Below are positions 8,905 to 17,615 of a DNA stretch of 47,992 bases, piece after piece (within the stretch, counting starts at the first letter, position 1; every line of letters begins with the position of its first letter). The notes beneath the pieces are model-generated. The model saw only the letters and a list, made by a program, of their open reading frames with translations. It was not told where the DNA came from and searched no databases. The DNA is from UBA6120 sp964639215. Lineage in GTDB: Bacteria; Bacillota_I; Bacilli_A; RFN20; CAG-826. The DNA lies in assembly GCA_964639215.1 (NCBI GenBank), contig CAZXCV010000011.1, forward strand, positions 1 to 47,992, written 5' to 3'. A program made the position numbers and the translations under genes.

Positions 8905-10472
8905 TCAGCGGTAATATTCGCGCGATTATGTCGCCAAATCTTTACGATAAAAATGACAAAGATTATCAAATTGGCCGTTAAATAGCCGATGAAATTAATA
9001 ATTGAATCACTAATTAACGGGCTTCGTCCTGGTGCTAAGAATTGAAGCCATTCAAGTGTTAACGATAATATCAGTCCAATACCAAGAGACACAAGTAAGT
9101 AACGACTGTGGTGTTTTTTCCCTTTTAAGAAATAGAAAATTGTCAAATAACCAAGAATGCCATTAGCAAAAAACAATCCATAATGACCAAGACTTTTCCG
9201 GACGAACATATATAAATCTCGCTCTTGTTCTTGGTTGAGCGTCGAGGCTTTAATAACTGTCATTTCAATTGTAGCGCTGACGGTGTTATCCATCGTGGAG
9301 ACAGCCGTAATTGTTACGTTACCCATTTTCTTAGCAACGAATAGCCCGTATTCACCGCGACTCGAAATACTCGCAATCGTTGGGTCACTACTTGTCCATA
9401 CTAGCTGCCGGTCATATGTTTCGCTTGGATCAAAATCAAAATAGATATTCATTGTATGTCCAGCCATTACTTCTTGTTTCGCTACGCGTAACGTCACGCT
9501 CGTCGGATATACTTTCGTGAATGTCATGGTGAACGTATCTCTAATCATCGTGTCAGCGTGACTAATCGCCGTAATCGTAACGTCACCTTCAAATTTATAG
9601 CCATAAACTTTGCCGTTATCGTCGACCCGAGCAATATTGATATCGCTTGAGAGCCACGTCACAGCGGTATCTGTCGGTGTAACATCACCAAAATCAACGC
9701 TTAGCTGCGTATCTCGATAAATAGATCCAGCCGGATTACCAATAATTGTTAATTCGGTTGGGTCAACGACTGGTGTCGTATTTGGATTCACCGTAATCGC
9801 CATCGTTTTTTCATATGTGCCCGCAGCAGCAACGATTGTCGCTGTCCCAACGCTTAGCCCTTTGACGATGCCCCATTCATTGACACTGGCAATTGAAGGA
9901 TGAAGCGAAGTCCAAGATACCGACGTTATTTTAGCCAAATCGGGACTAATGTCTGTGAGTTTTATTTTAGTGGTCAACCCGACATCAATACTATCATCAA
10001 GTGTTTCGAGCTCAAATGAACTGACATTAGGGAAATCCATGACTTGGATTGTCACTTCTTCATAGATAGTCGTCACGGCTGTGGTTGCCCGAATCGTGGC
10101 CGTGCCGATACCTTTAGCGACTACAATTCCACCGGTCGTCACATCAAGCACTTCGGTATCAGTCGAACTCCAATAGACGCTCTTATCGGTCGTTTCTGCT
10201 GGAGATATCGTGGGTGTTAATCGTCTGGATTGACCAATGATGACAAGATCGGGACCACTGATTGTGATTGATTCAGGCTCGACTATTTTTGCTTCCTCTG
10301 GTCCAATCGCATGGAAAAAAGCAGATAGAAACCCAGAAAAAGTCGCGCTGACTTCGGCTGAGTCTTGCGAAGATAATAATGCTTGGCCTGCAATAAACAT
10401 ATTTAAAACAATAAATGAGCCGAGCACATAATATTTAATCTTATCTTTGAGATGCTTGATTATTTTTTTCAT
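8901..10472 (-). CDS. VanZ-like membrane protein with four inserted Ig-like (BIG2) repeats
   Basis: The N-terminus has one membrane segment (about 16-34) followed by a VanZ-like SSQDSAEVS motif. Four bacterial Ig-like repeats (about 66-145, 147-230, 234-320 and 322-410) come next, each with the WxSxxxxIAxV...G...G.A.I.A pattern. The C-terminal part has the VanZ fingerprint: RK..GH (425-430), E474..Q477...PGR483, D489 and N493, across about three membrane segments. In ordinary VanZ proteins the first segment and the RKxxH motif are close together, so the repeats appear inserted into the outer loop. VanZ family function is poorly defined (teicoplanin resistance in one case). It is the last gene of a galE-ugd operon, starting right after the ugd stop, which suggests a role in surface glycan display or attachment. 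That role is inference. Confidence 0.82.
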   Translation of the reverse strand: MKKIIKHLKDKIKYYVLGSFIVLNMFIAGQALLSSQDSAEVSATFSGFLSAFFHAIGPEEAKIVEPESITISGPDLVIIGQSRRLTPTISPAETTDKSVYWSSTDTEVLDVTTGGIVVAKGIGTATIRATTAVTTIYEEVTIQVMDFPNVSSFELETLDDSIDVGLTTKIKLTDISPDLAKITSVSWTSLHPSIASVNEWGIVKGLSVGTATIVAAAGTYEKTMAITVNPNTTPVVDPTELTIIGNPAGSIYRDTQLSVDFGDVTPTDTAVTWLSSDINIARVDDNGKVYGYKFEGDVTITAISHADTMIRDTFTMTFTKVYPTSVTLRVAKQEVMAGHTMNIYFDFDPSETYDRQLVWTSSDPTIASISSRGEYGLFVAKKMGNVTITAVSTMDNTVSATIEMTVIKASTLNQEQERDLYMFVRKSLGHYGLFFANGILGYLTIFYFLKGKKHHSRYLLVSLGIGLILSLTLEWLQFLAPGRSPLISDSIINFIGYLTANLIIFVIFIVKIWRHNRANITAD

Positions 10473-11639
10473 TTATCGATCCGTATGAAACACATCACTT
10501 GTGAATAGTTTATTAGAGTACTTAGTAATTAATGAATCAACCCGGTTAGCAACGATGACATCGACACTGTTAGCGAATGTCTTTAAATCGTTAATGATGG
10601 GAATACCATTAAATTCATGTTGCTTTATTAATGGTTCATAAATTTTAACGATGATGTTGTGCTCTTTTAATTGTTTGATGATTTCATGAACAATGGTATA
10701 GCGAATATTTTGAGAATCCATTTTCATCGTCAAGCGATAAATACCGACAACGCGTGGATTTCTCTTTAGTAACTCGCCAATGACATGATTAATCCTCGCC
10801 TTGTTACTTTGACTAATCGCTTGAATCAGCGGTGCTTCACCTTTAGGAAAATGCTCGGCTAATTGGCTCGTGTCTTTCGGTAAACAGTAACCTGAAAATC
10901 CGAAAGATGGGTTATTGTATCCCTGGCCAATCCGCGGATCATAGCTTAATCCTTCAATCAAATGTTTGGCGTTAAGATTGTATAAATCCGCTAAAGTGCT
11001 TAGTTCATTAAAGAAGCCAATGCGCATCGCAAGATAGCTATTGGATAAGAGTTTAATTGCTTCAGCCTCGCTCGTACTGGTAAATAATACCGGTGGTTTT
11101 GTTTCTAAACCATTCGTTAGCAAGTGCTCAATTGTTTTATCTTGATTTAATGGTCCACCAATCACGATTCTTGTCGGATTAAGCGTATCCATAAATGCGG
11201 AGCCTTCGCGAAGAAATTCGGGAACAAAAAAGAATTGAGTCTTTGGATATTGGCGACTTAGCATATCGGTTGTTCCAATGGGAACAGTCGAGCGAATGAT
11301 GATCTTAGCTATTTGATTATGGGCGATAATGTCAGCGACAGTTGTTTCGATTGAGGTTATATCAAGTGTTTTCGTTATGTGATTTAGATCAGTTGATGTC
11401 GCAATAATAATAATGTCGGCCGTTTCATAAGCAACTTCTATATCGCTTGTAGCTCGTAGCATTACATTTTTATTAGCGAGTGCGCCTGCGATTGATTGAT
11501 CAGCGAGTGGACAACTTTTATGATTCACACAATCGACCTTGTGTTCATCAATGTCATAACCGATTACTTCGTGGTGTGACGCTAAAAAAAGCGCATTAGC
11601 AAGACCGACGTAACCAAGTCCAACGATTGTTATTTTCAA
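10473..11639 (-). CDS. ugd: UDP-glucose 6-dehydrogenase
   Basis: Oxidises UDP-glucose to UDP-glucuronate with two NAD+. It has an N-terminal Rossmann motif GLGYVGLANA, STVPIGTT, PEFLREGSA, and the catalytic Cys252 in GYCLPKDT, followed by the C-terminal UDP-binding domain. The 388-residue length and the conserved blocks resemble the E. coli Ugd type. It starts with TTG at 11639, which overlaps the galE stop (TTGA). An AAGGAG lies 7 nt upstream inside galE, which supports this start. It supplies UDP-glucuronate, which GalE-like enzymes may epimerise, for the surface polymer. Confidence 0.93.
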   Translation of the reverse strand: MKITIVGLGYVGLANALFLASHHEVIGYDIDEHKVDCVNHKSCPLADQSIAGALANKNVMLRATSDIEVAYETADIIIIATSTDLNHITKTLDITSIETTVADIIAHNQIAKIIIRSTVPIGTTDMLSRQYPKTQFFFVPEFLREGSAFMDTLNPTRIVIGGPLNQDKTIEHLLTNGLETKPPVLFTSTSEAEAIKLLSNSYLAMRIGFFNELSTLADLYNLNAKHLIEGLSYDPRIGQGYNNPSFGFSGYCLPKDTSQLAEHFPKGEAPLIQAISQSNKARINHVIGELLKRNPRVVGIYRLTMKMDSQNIRYTIVHEIIKQLKEHNIIVKIYEPLIKQHEFNGIPIINDLKTFANSVDVIVANRVDSLITKYSNKLFTSDVFHTDR

Positions 11640-12670
11640 AGGTTTGACTCCTTATCACCATAACCATGAGGATTTTTCTTTTGCCAATTCCAAGAATCGC
11701 GACAAGCGGTCTCGATTGAATGTTTGGCAACCCAGCCTAATTCGATTCGAGCTTTGTCGCAGTTAGCATAGCACGAGGCAATATCACCAGCGCGACGCGG
11801 CATGATCACATATGGTATTTTGATGTCATTTGCAGCTTCAAATGCAGCAATCATTTCAAAGACGCTCGTTCCTTGTCCTGTTCCAAGATTGTAAATGAAA
11901 ACGCCTCCATTTTTGTGGCTGATCATATTCAAAGCGGCTAAATGACCCTCTGCTAAATCAACGACATGGAGATAATCACGGACACCAGTTCCATCAACTG
12001 TTTCATAATCAGTCCCAAAAACTCCAAGGTTAATGCGTTTTCCAATTGCGACTTGTGTGATAAACGGCATTAAATTATTGGGGATACCATCAGGATCTTC
12101 ACCAATTAATCCGCTTTGATGCGCACCAATCGGGTTAAAATAACGTAAAATCACAACGTTAGTTGACGGATTGACACGTTGGTAATCCATTAAGATTCGT
12201 TCGATAAAATATTTACTCGTTCCATAAGGATTAGTCGTTTGACCAACATCGTCAGTTTCATAAATCGGTACTTGTTTCGGATTACCATAAACGGTCGCGC
12301 TGCTTGAGAAGACTAGTTGTTGGACTTGATATTTTTTCATTAATTCGAGGAGCACGAATGTGCTGACAAGATTATTGCGATAATACTTCACAGGCAACTC
12401 AACCGATTCGCCGACTGCCTTTAATCCAGCAAAGTGGATGATTGCGTCAATGTGATGATTTTTAAACACTTCTTCCATCGCAACAATATCGGTACAATCA
12501 GCTTCATAAAATCGTGGTTGTTTATTCGTAATCGCAAAAATGCGTTCAAGAACCAGTGGATTACTATTACTTAAATTATCAACGATAATCACATCATGAT
12601 GTGCCAGCAATAAACTAACAACGGTATGTGAACCGATATAACCGGTTCCTCCAGTAACGAGTATGCTCAT
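11636..12670 (-). CDS. galE: UDP-glucose 4-epimerase
   Basis: Interconverts UDP-glucose and UDP-galactose. It is an extended SDR with the NAD motif TGGTGYIG at 6-13, FAGLKAVGESV, SSSATVYG, catalytic YGTSK and RYFNPIGAH, all characteristic of GalE. Length 344 is normal. It is the first gene of a leftward operon with ugd (4-nt overlap) and the VanZ-like protein. It links galactose released by the GH2 and GH36 enzymes elsewhere in the window to nucleotide sugars, and supplies UDP-Gal for polymer synthesis. Confidence 0.95.
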   Translation of the reverse strand: MSILVTGGTGYIGSHTVVSLLLAHHDVIIVDNLSNSNPLVLERIFAITNKQPRFYEADCTDIVAMEEVFKNHHIDAIIHFAGLKAVGESVELPVKYYRNNLVSTFVLLELMKKYQVQQLVFSSSATVYGNPKQVPIYETDDVGQTTNPYGTSKYFIERILMDYQRVNPSTNVVILRYFNPIGAHQSGLIGEDPDGIPNNLMPFITQVAIGKRINLGVFGTDYETVDGTGVRDYLHVVDLAEGHLAALNMISHKNGGVFIYNLGTGQGTSVFEMIAAFEAANDIKIPYVIMPRRAGDIASCYANCDKARIELGWVAKHSIETACRDSWNWQKKNPHGYGDKESNL

Positions 12671-12803
12671 GTCTATCTCCTACATTATTAATAGTTATTA
12701 TAAATACTTTTGTTATAATTGACTATATTGGAAAATTGGATAAACGCAAATGCTATTAACTTTTCGTTCATCACGTGGGTCGAATTGAAAAAAATCGAAA
12801 TTC

Positions 12804-14186
12804 ATGAGCAAAACTAGAGCGGTTATAAATTTCCTTTGTCTCTTCATTTTCATCGGTTTCATTATTGTATTGAATGAATCGATTGTAATCACTGAGCCAG
12901 AGTTGCAACTTTCGATTGAAAACTTTTTCTTTGTCGGTGGTGCCTTTGCAATATTCATCGTGTTTATCTTCATGTGGACGATGACAAAATATCGAGAGTT
13001 TGTGAATTATAAGATATTTTTCATACTGTCGCTAGTTTATCTTACACCAATAATAGCAGCAATCCTTCAACCTCGAATTATCGATTTCATCGCTATTGAT
13101 AATGAGGGAAGAAGCTACATCGTCACCGTAACAATTGGAAATGTAATGAAATTTAAAAGCATCTTCTATGCACTTAGTTCACTATTAGTCACCTATTTAT
13201 TAATCGTCGTGGTTCCGAAGCTCATTAAAACCAAAGCTTTTTTGATGGGTTTTCTCTATATGCTCGTAATAATTTTACTTGGGATTGTCGGATATAGTGC
13301 CATCTTCGAATTAAATACCTATTATCATCTTTTCACCTCCGGCATCATCGATTATGAATCATCAACTATTGGTGTTTTTAGCAACACAAATGTTTTTGGT
13401 TACTATTTGTGTCTTGGTATTTACATTCTTGGCATTCTTGATGCTTTGAAGCACCGCTTCATCCATTACATCATGATGTTTGTTTTAGGGATTGCGCTTC
13501 TATTAACGATTACCGTGACATCTTATATCGGTGCTGGTGTCTTCGTCGTGATGCTCGTTGCTTATGATTTAAGAAATCAATACCGCAAGCATCCAATCTC
13601 AAGCACGATTTGGGTCGTAGCATTCACAACAATCATTCTTGCTATTGTATTGGCTATCACACTCTTGAACCATCCGTTTGCAATCTCGATGCGTGAAGTA
13701 ATCATTCCTAATAGCATCCGGAGCTTCTTGACACGCACGACTTACTGGCGACACGGCCTTCAATTATTATTTAATGAGCATTTGTTCATCGGTCACGGCT
13801 TTGGGATTGCCAATTATATGCTTTATGCTTCAATGCTCGTCGAAGACCCGTTCTACCATAAAAATCGCTTCCATCAAGGTTGGAACGAAGTGGCGTCAAT
13901 CGGTGGTCTCGTAACATTAATTTGTTACGCGATTGGAATTGCTCTTGTCGTTAAGTTAATCATTAACCGGCGAGAATACAATCACCGGTTAGCATTTGTC
14001 GTGCTCACGATTCTTGTTGGAATTATGGTCCAATCGATTGCCGAATCAAAAATACTATTCAAAGCGGATGCTATGGGAACGTTTGGAACGTTTTTGGTGT
14101 TAATTCCGCTCTTAATTGATAAGAATATTATCGATGATCGTCAAACAAATCAGCGTTTACCGCGAATATTCTCGTTAAACCAGTAG
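12804..14186 (+). CDS. O-antigen ligase/polymerase-like membrane protein (Wzy/WaaL type)
   Basis: A polytopic membrane protein with roughly ten to twelve hydrophobic segments over 460 residues. The Wzy_C-type hallmarks are a membrane-edge FSNTNVFGYYL motif, a large outer loop and, later, TYWRHGLQLLFNEHLFIGHGFG followed by RFHQGWNEVASIGG, where the family keeps catalytic Arg and His residues. Expected role: polymerisation or transfer of lipid-linked oligosaccharide repeats outside the membrane. The ribosome site is weak. A TATAAT (12714-12719) lies in the short divergent gap shared with galE. Its 3' end overlaps the convergent SDR gene by 59 nt. The acceptor (lipid, protein or wall) cannot be told from sequence. 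Confidence 0.8.
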   Translation: MSKTRAVINFLCLFIFIGFIIVLNESIVITEPELQLSIENFFFVGGAFAIFIVFIFMWTMTKYREFVNYKIFFILSLVYLTPIIAAILQPRIIDFIAIDNEGRSYIVTVTIGNVMKFKSIFYALSSLLVTYLLIVVVPKLIKTKAFLMGFLYMLVIILLGIVGYSAIFELNTYYHLFTSGIIDYESSTIGVFSNTNVFGYYLCLGIYILGILDALKHRFIHYIMMFVLGIALLLTITVTSYIGAGVFVVMLVAYDLRNQYRKHPISSTIWVVAFTTIILAIVLAITLLNHPFAISMREVIIPNSIRSFLTRTTYWRHGLQLLFNEHLFIGHGFGIANYMLYASMLVEDPFYHKNRFHQGWNEVASIGGLVTLICYAIGIALVVKLIINRREYNHRLAFVVLTILVGIMVQSIAESKILFKADAMGTFGTFLVLIPLLIDKNIIDDRQTNQRLPRIFSLNQ

Positions 14187-15168
14187 TTAAATCAGTTTTG
14201 GCTTGCCAGCCTAAACTCGTAATTTTATCAAGGTTAAAAAGTGCATATTGCGCTTTACTATAACTCATGCCCGGTTCGAGTGTTAGGTCATAGGTTACGG
14301 TGGTCTTTGTCATTGTGGCAATCAGTGTTGCAATATCTTTTAACGATTTTTGTTCGGGATGCGCCACATTATATGCCTCGCCACTTTTGCCATGACGTAA
14401 CAAAAATAGGATAGCAGTAACTGCATCAGCTACATACATATAAGAGAACATTTGTCGGCCGTCACTCTTCAAAACAATTGGGGTGTGGTTAACTCCCGCT
14501 TTGATAAATTGCGACAATGCTTTTTTGTCACTGTCTTTTAATGTTGGACCATAGACGCGTGATAGTCGTGGTATCACAATATCAAGCTGTCGTTCACTCA
14601 TATAAGCGCTACACATCGTTTCACTCGCGCGCTTTCCTTCGTTATAGGCACTGCGGACGTCGAGAGGGTCAAGATAACCAGAATATTTTTCATCAATTAA
14701 TGACGAAGATGCTTGTCCGTAAACTTCAGTCGAAGAAATGAACATATAGCGAGCATGGTGGTCACATGCTAAATCTAGCATGTGCATGTTTCCAATTAAG
14801 TTAGTCTTCAAAGTATCAATCGGGTGTGCGGCATAATCATGGGGACTCGTCATACTTGCGGCATGAATGACATAGTCAAGTTTTTGTTCACACTTAATCG
14901 GTTCCATCAAATTGACGTCTCGAATTATGAGGCGCTTATCGTTAATGAAACGATCAAATCGCATCCTCGCGGCGGGGACATCGCGAACGAGGGCGATCAT
15001 CGTCCCGTGATATGCCGCTGACATTAATAAGGTGTCAATTAGATATGATCCAATCATCCCAGTTGCTCCAGTTAGGGCAATTGTTTGATTATTAAGATAT
15101 GTCAAATCAACTATTTTACCGAGGGAAGTGATTTCACTTAAATAATGCTCTGAACGATATAAATTCAT
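14128..15168 (-). CDS. NAD-dependent epimerase/dehydratase (extended SDR) of a CDP-polyol-type cluster
   Basis: An extended short-chain dehydrogenase with a glycine-rich TGATGMIG (about residues 34-41), HAASMTSP, SSTEVYG, the catalytic YNEGK and RLSRVYGP, so the active site looks complete. Thirty residues precede the Rossmann motif. It is the last gene of a three-gene operon in which each start overlaps the previous stop as ATGA: HAD phosphatase, cytidylyltransferase, then this gene. The related LicD gene is divergent. Epimerases of this kind beside IspD/TarI-like enzymes and LicD are common in capsule loci. The exact substrate is unknown; a CDP-linked or phosphorylated sugar or polyol is my inference. 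Confidence 0.85.
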   Translation of the reverse strand: MNLYRSEHYLSEITSLGKIVDLTYLNNQTIALTGATGMIGSYLIDTLLMSAAYHGTMIALVRDVPAARMRFDRFINDKRLIIRDVNLMEPIKCEQKLDYVIHAASMTSPHDYAAHPIDTLKTNLIGNMHMLDLACDHHARYMFISSTEVYGQASSSLIDEKYSGYLDPLDVRSAYNEGKRASETMCSAYMSERQLDIVIPRLSRVYGPTLKDSDKKALSQFIKAGVNHTPIVLKSDGRQMFSYMYVADAVTAILFLLRHGKSGEAYNVAHPEQKSLKDIATLIATMTKTTVTYDLTLEPGMSYSKAQYALFNLDKITSLGWQAKTDLTTGLTRIFAVNADLFDDHR

Positions 15169-15878
15169 CGTTTAACCAACTCCTCTTCATTCATGGTCAA
15201 AAGCGCCTTAAACAAAGTCAAATCTTCTGAAGTCGTGATTTTAATGTTGTTATCAAAACCGAGTGAGAAATGAATCGTCTTACCAAAATCGACCATCAAC
15301 GTATTTGCATAAACACTATTGGTGATGCCTTTGGTTAATGCTGCTAAATGCACTTCATATAAATCAATGAAGCGATAGGCTTGAGGCGTTTGAACCCGGC
15401 GCACGTGAGAACGATCAAGAGATTGATTCCCAGACATTTGATCATCAGTCAAAATCAGTGTCTCATGCATTGGTAACGATGAGCAGGCATTACCCGATTG
15501 TTTTGCTACACGAATTAATTCGGTGATGATGATGCGTGGTACAAGTGGGCGGATCGCATCGTGAATAATTACAAAATCATCGTCACGAACATAATCGCGT
15601 AATAGTTGGAGACCATTAAAACAACTGAGTTGGCCCGTAGAACCCCCTGGTACGATAAATTTAAGTTTGGTAATACCAAATTGTTTGGCATAATCCCATA
15701 AACGATCAATCCAATCCGGCAGACAAACAACTAGCATCGCATCGATGTCAGGATGACGATTGAACGCTTCGAGTGTATAGATGATTATCGGTTTTTGTTC
15801 AACGGAAATAAACTGCTTCGGGATGTCGGCATTCATACGTTTGCCACTTCCTCCGGCAATAATTATGGCAACATTCAT
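15165..15878 (-). CDS. IspD/TarI-family cytidylyltransferase
   Basis: Transfers CMP from CTP to a phosphorylated polyol or sugar. The nucleotide-binding motif AGGSGKRM with the following PKQF is at the N-terminus. HDAIRPLV and RRVQTPQAYR are the other family blocks. Length 237 matches IspD and TarI. IspD (isoprenoid MEP pathway) and TarI (CDP-ribitol) cannot be separated by eye. The coupling to an SDR, a NagD-like phosphatase and a LicD gene favours synthesis of a CDP-activated polyol for a surface polymer over isoprenoid synthesis. Overlaps of 4 nt on both sides indicate translational coupling. Confidence 0.85.
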   Translation of the reverse strand: MNVAIIIAGGSGKRMNADIPKQFISVEQKPIIIYTLEAFNRHPDIDAMLVVCLPDWIDRLWDYAKQFGITKLKFIVPGGSTGQLSCFNGLQLLRDYVRDDDFVIIHDAIRPLVPRIIITELIRVAKQSGNACSSLPMHETLILTDDQMSGNQSLDRSHVRRVQTPQAYRFIDLYEVHLAALTKGITNSVYANTLMVDFGKTIHFSLGFDNNIKITTSEDLTLFKALLTMNEEELVKR

Positions 15879-16690
15879 AGTGTTCCTCGCATCTTTTTTA
15901 ATAATGTCGCAATGTCAGCGACAACATAGTCAATATTGTGGGGAAATTGCTCAACATCTTCTAATGTTGCTTCACCTGATAACACAAGAATGGATGTCAT
16001 CCGTCTTTTAATTGCCATGAGCATATCGGTATATAAGCGATCGCCAACCATGACGATATCTCTTGCAGCAACGCCGGTTTTATCTTTGAGGTAATTGACG
16101 ATCTCAGCGTGCGGTTTTCCCATGTAGGTTGGTTTTCGACCTGTTGCTGCTGTTAGCATCGCGCAAATCGCACCACAATCTGGAACATATCCAAAAGACA
16201 CAGGACAAGCGCGATCGACGTTTGTGGCAACAAATGCAGCACCAAGCGTCAATAAATACGAAGCATCCCGTAATTTTTTAAATGTTAATTCATTATCATT
16301 ACCAACAAGCACGACTTTCGTATTCGGCATAACTTCTTCTGTCACGTGAACGCCAGAGGCCACTAATTCAGCGACCATCGATTTCGTTCCGACGACATAA
16401 ACGAGCTCATCTTGATAATTACGACGCAAATAATCTCCCGCGATATGATGTGAGATAATTAGATTGTCTTTTGTAGCCTTAATTCCCATGCCCGTTAGTT
16501 TATGGAGATAGTCATTTGTTGACTTTGAGGAATTGTTTGTTAAGAAATAATAACGAATCTTTTTATCTTCAAGATATTTAAGAAATTCGATGACACCAGG
16601 AAAAAGATGATCTTCGTTATAAATCGTCCCATCCATATCAAGGAGAAACACCAATTTATTGTTTAGCAAGTCAAAATTGTCACGCGACAT
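15875..16690 (-). CDS. NagD-like HAD-superfamily sugar/polyol phosphatase
   Basis: Class IIA HAD hydrolase of the NagD/AraL/PNPase-like group. Motif I is LLDMDGTIY (nucleophile D18, acid D20), motif II is LTNNSS, and motif IV is VMVGDRLYTDM with its acidic residues. The cap-domain region HHIAGDYLRR...VYVVGT and MGKPHAEIV are typical of NagD-type enzymes, which dephosphorylate small sugar or polyol phosphates. Length 271 is normal. It is the first gene of the coupled HAD-cytidylyltransferase-SDR operon, with a TATTAT box at 16718-16723 on its strand. In this setting it may make or drain the polyol precursor. Confidence 0.85.
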   Translation of the reverse strand: MSRDNFDLLNNKLVFLLDMDGTIYNEDHLFPGVIEFLKYLEDKKIRYYFLTNNSSKSTNDYLHKLTGMGIKATKDNLIISHHIAGDYLRRNYQDELVYVVGTKSMVAELVASGVHVTEEVMPNTKVVLVGNDNELTFKKLRDASYLLTLGAAFVATNVDRACPVSFGYVPDCGAICAMLTAATGRKPTYMGKPHAEIVNYLKDKTGVAARDIVMVGDRLYTDMLMAIKRRMTSILVLSGEATLEDVEQFPHNIDYVVADIATLLKKMRGTL

Positions 16691-16739
16691 AATTTAATTA
16701 TTTCCATTCACTTATTAATAATACACAATTAAAATTCGT

Positions 16740-16768
16740 TTGCTTGTGGAAGTTATGAATAATATAAT
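16740..16768 (+). promoter_or_regulatory. Promoter of the LicD gene inside the apparent 5' coding extension
   Basis: TTGCTT (16740-16745) and a perfect TATAAT (16763-16768) are separated by exactly 17 nt. Transcription would begin near 16775, seven bases before the ATG at 16782. This argues that the longer open frame starting at 16740 is not translated and that the mRNA is nearly leaderless. Confidence 0.6.
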
Positions 16769-16781
16769 GCTTGTAGCACTT

Positions 16782-17615
16782 ATGAATGAGATTCAAACAA
16801 TCCAGCGTGATTTATTACTCCAATTCATCACTGTTTGCGAACGCCACAAACTTCGTTATTACCTTTTTGGTGGGACATGCCTCGGTGCAATTCGCCACCA
16901 GGGTTTCATTCCATGGGATGATGACCTTGATGTGGCAATGCCGCGGCCGGATTTCAATCGGTTGCTCGGCTTAAAAGATGAATTTAAAGCGCCTTATTTT
17001 CTCCAATCGGTGAGCACTGACCATCGATATAGTTATCCGTTTATGAAATTACGCAATAGCAACACCGCCTTTTTTGAAGCCGTCTTTGCCCCAACAAAAA
17101 TGAATCATGGCATATGGATTGACATCTTTCCACTTGATGGGATGAGTAAAAAAATTGGCCAAAGAAAGATTTTTTCAATTCGCCCATATTGGTTATGGTT
17201 TCGCTGGTACTTCTCATATCTTGGAAATTTATGGCATCTCCCGCGTCTTGATCATCGCTTTTTTCTTGATGTTCTCATATTGATCATCACATTGCCTTTT
17301 TTACCGTTCAGATTTAATAATTGGCACGCGCGTTTCATGAATAAAAACTTGCAATGCATCAGTTATGATGAGGCGACACTCGTTGGCCCTTACTTAACGA
17401 TGTATTTTAATAAAGAAGCTTTACCAAAAGAAGTGTTTGGTGATGGTGTATTGACGACGTTTGAAGGATTATCTGTTAAAGTTCCCGCCGATTATGACAA
17501 ATATTTACGGCACATATATGGTGATTATATGAAGTTGCCACCAAAGGAAAAACAAGTCGGCCACCATTATCATGTCGGTGTCAGCACCACGAAATCCTAT
17601 CGCGATTATAAATAA
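16782..17615 (+). CDS. LicD-family phosphotransferase
   Basis: LicD proteins transfer a phospho-substituent (phosphocholine, ribitol-phosphate and similar) from a CDP donor to a glycan. The family core is intact: GGTCLGAIRHQGFIPWDDDL with D-V-A-M-P-R, then YSYPFMKLRN, GIWIDIFPLDG and a C-terminal VPADYDKYLRHIYGDYMKLPP. I place the start at 16782 (MNEIQTIQ, the usual LicD N-terminus) because a TATAAT box lies just upstream; in-frame starts at 16740, 16755 and 16767 would lengthen it. It is divergent from the HAD-cytidylyltransferase-SDR operon, which could make its CDP donor. The donor and acceptor are unknown. Confidence 0.88.
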   Translation: MNEIQTIQRDLLLQFITVCERHKLRYYLFGGTCLGAIRHQGFIPWDDDLDVAMPRPDFNRLLGLKDEFKAPYFLQSVSTDHRYSYPFMKLRNSNTAFFEAVFAPTKMNHGIWIDIFPLDGMSKKIGQRKIFSIRPYWLWFRWYFSYLGNLWHLPRLDHRFFLDVLILIITLPFLPFRFNNWHARFMNKNLQCISYDEATLVGPYLTMYFNKEALPKEVFGDGVLTTFEGLSVKVPADYDKYLRHIYGDYMKLPPKEKQVGHHYHVGVSTTKSYRDYK

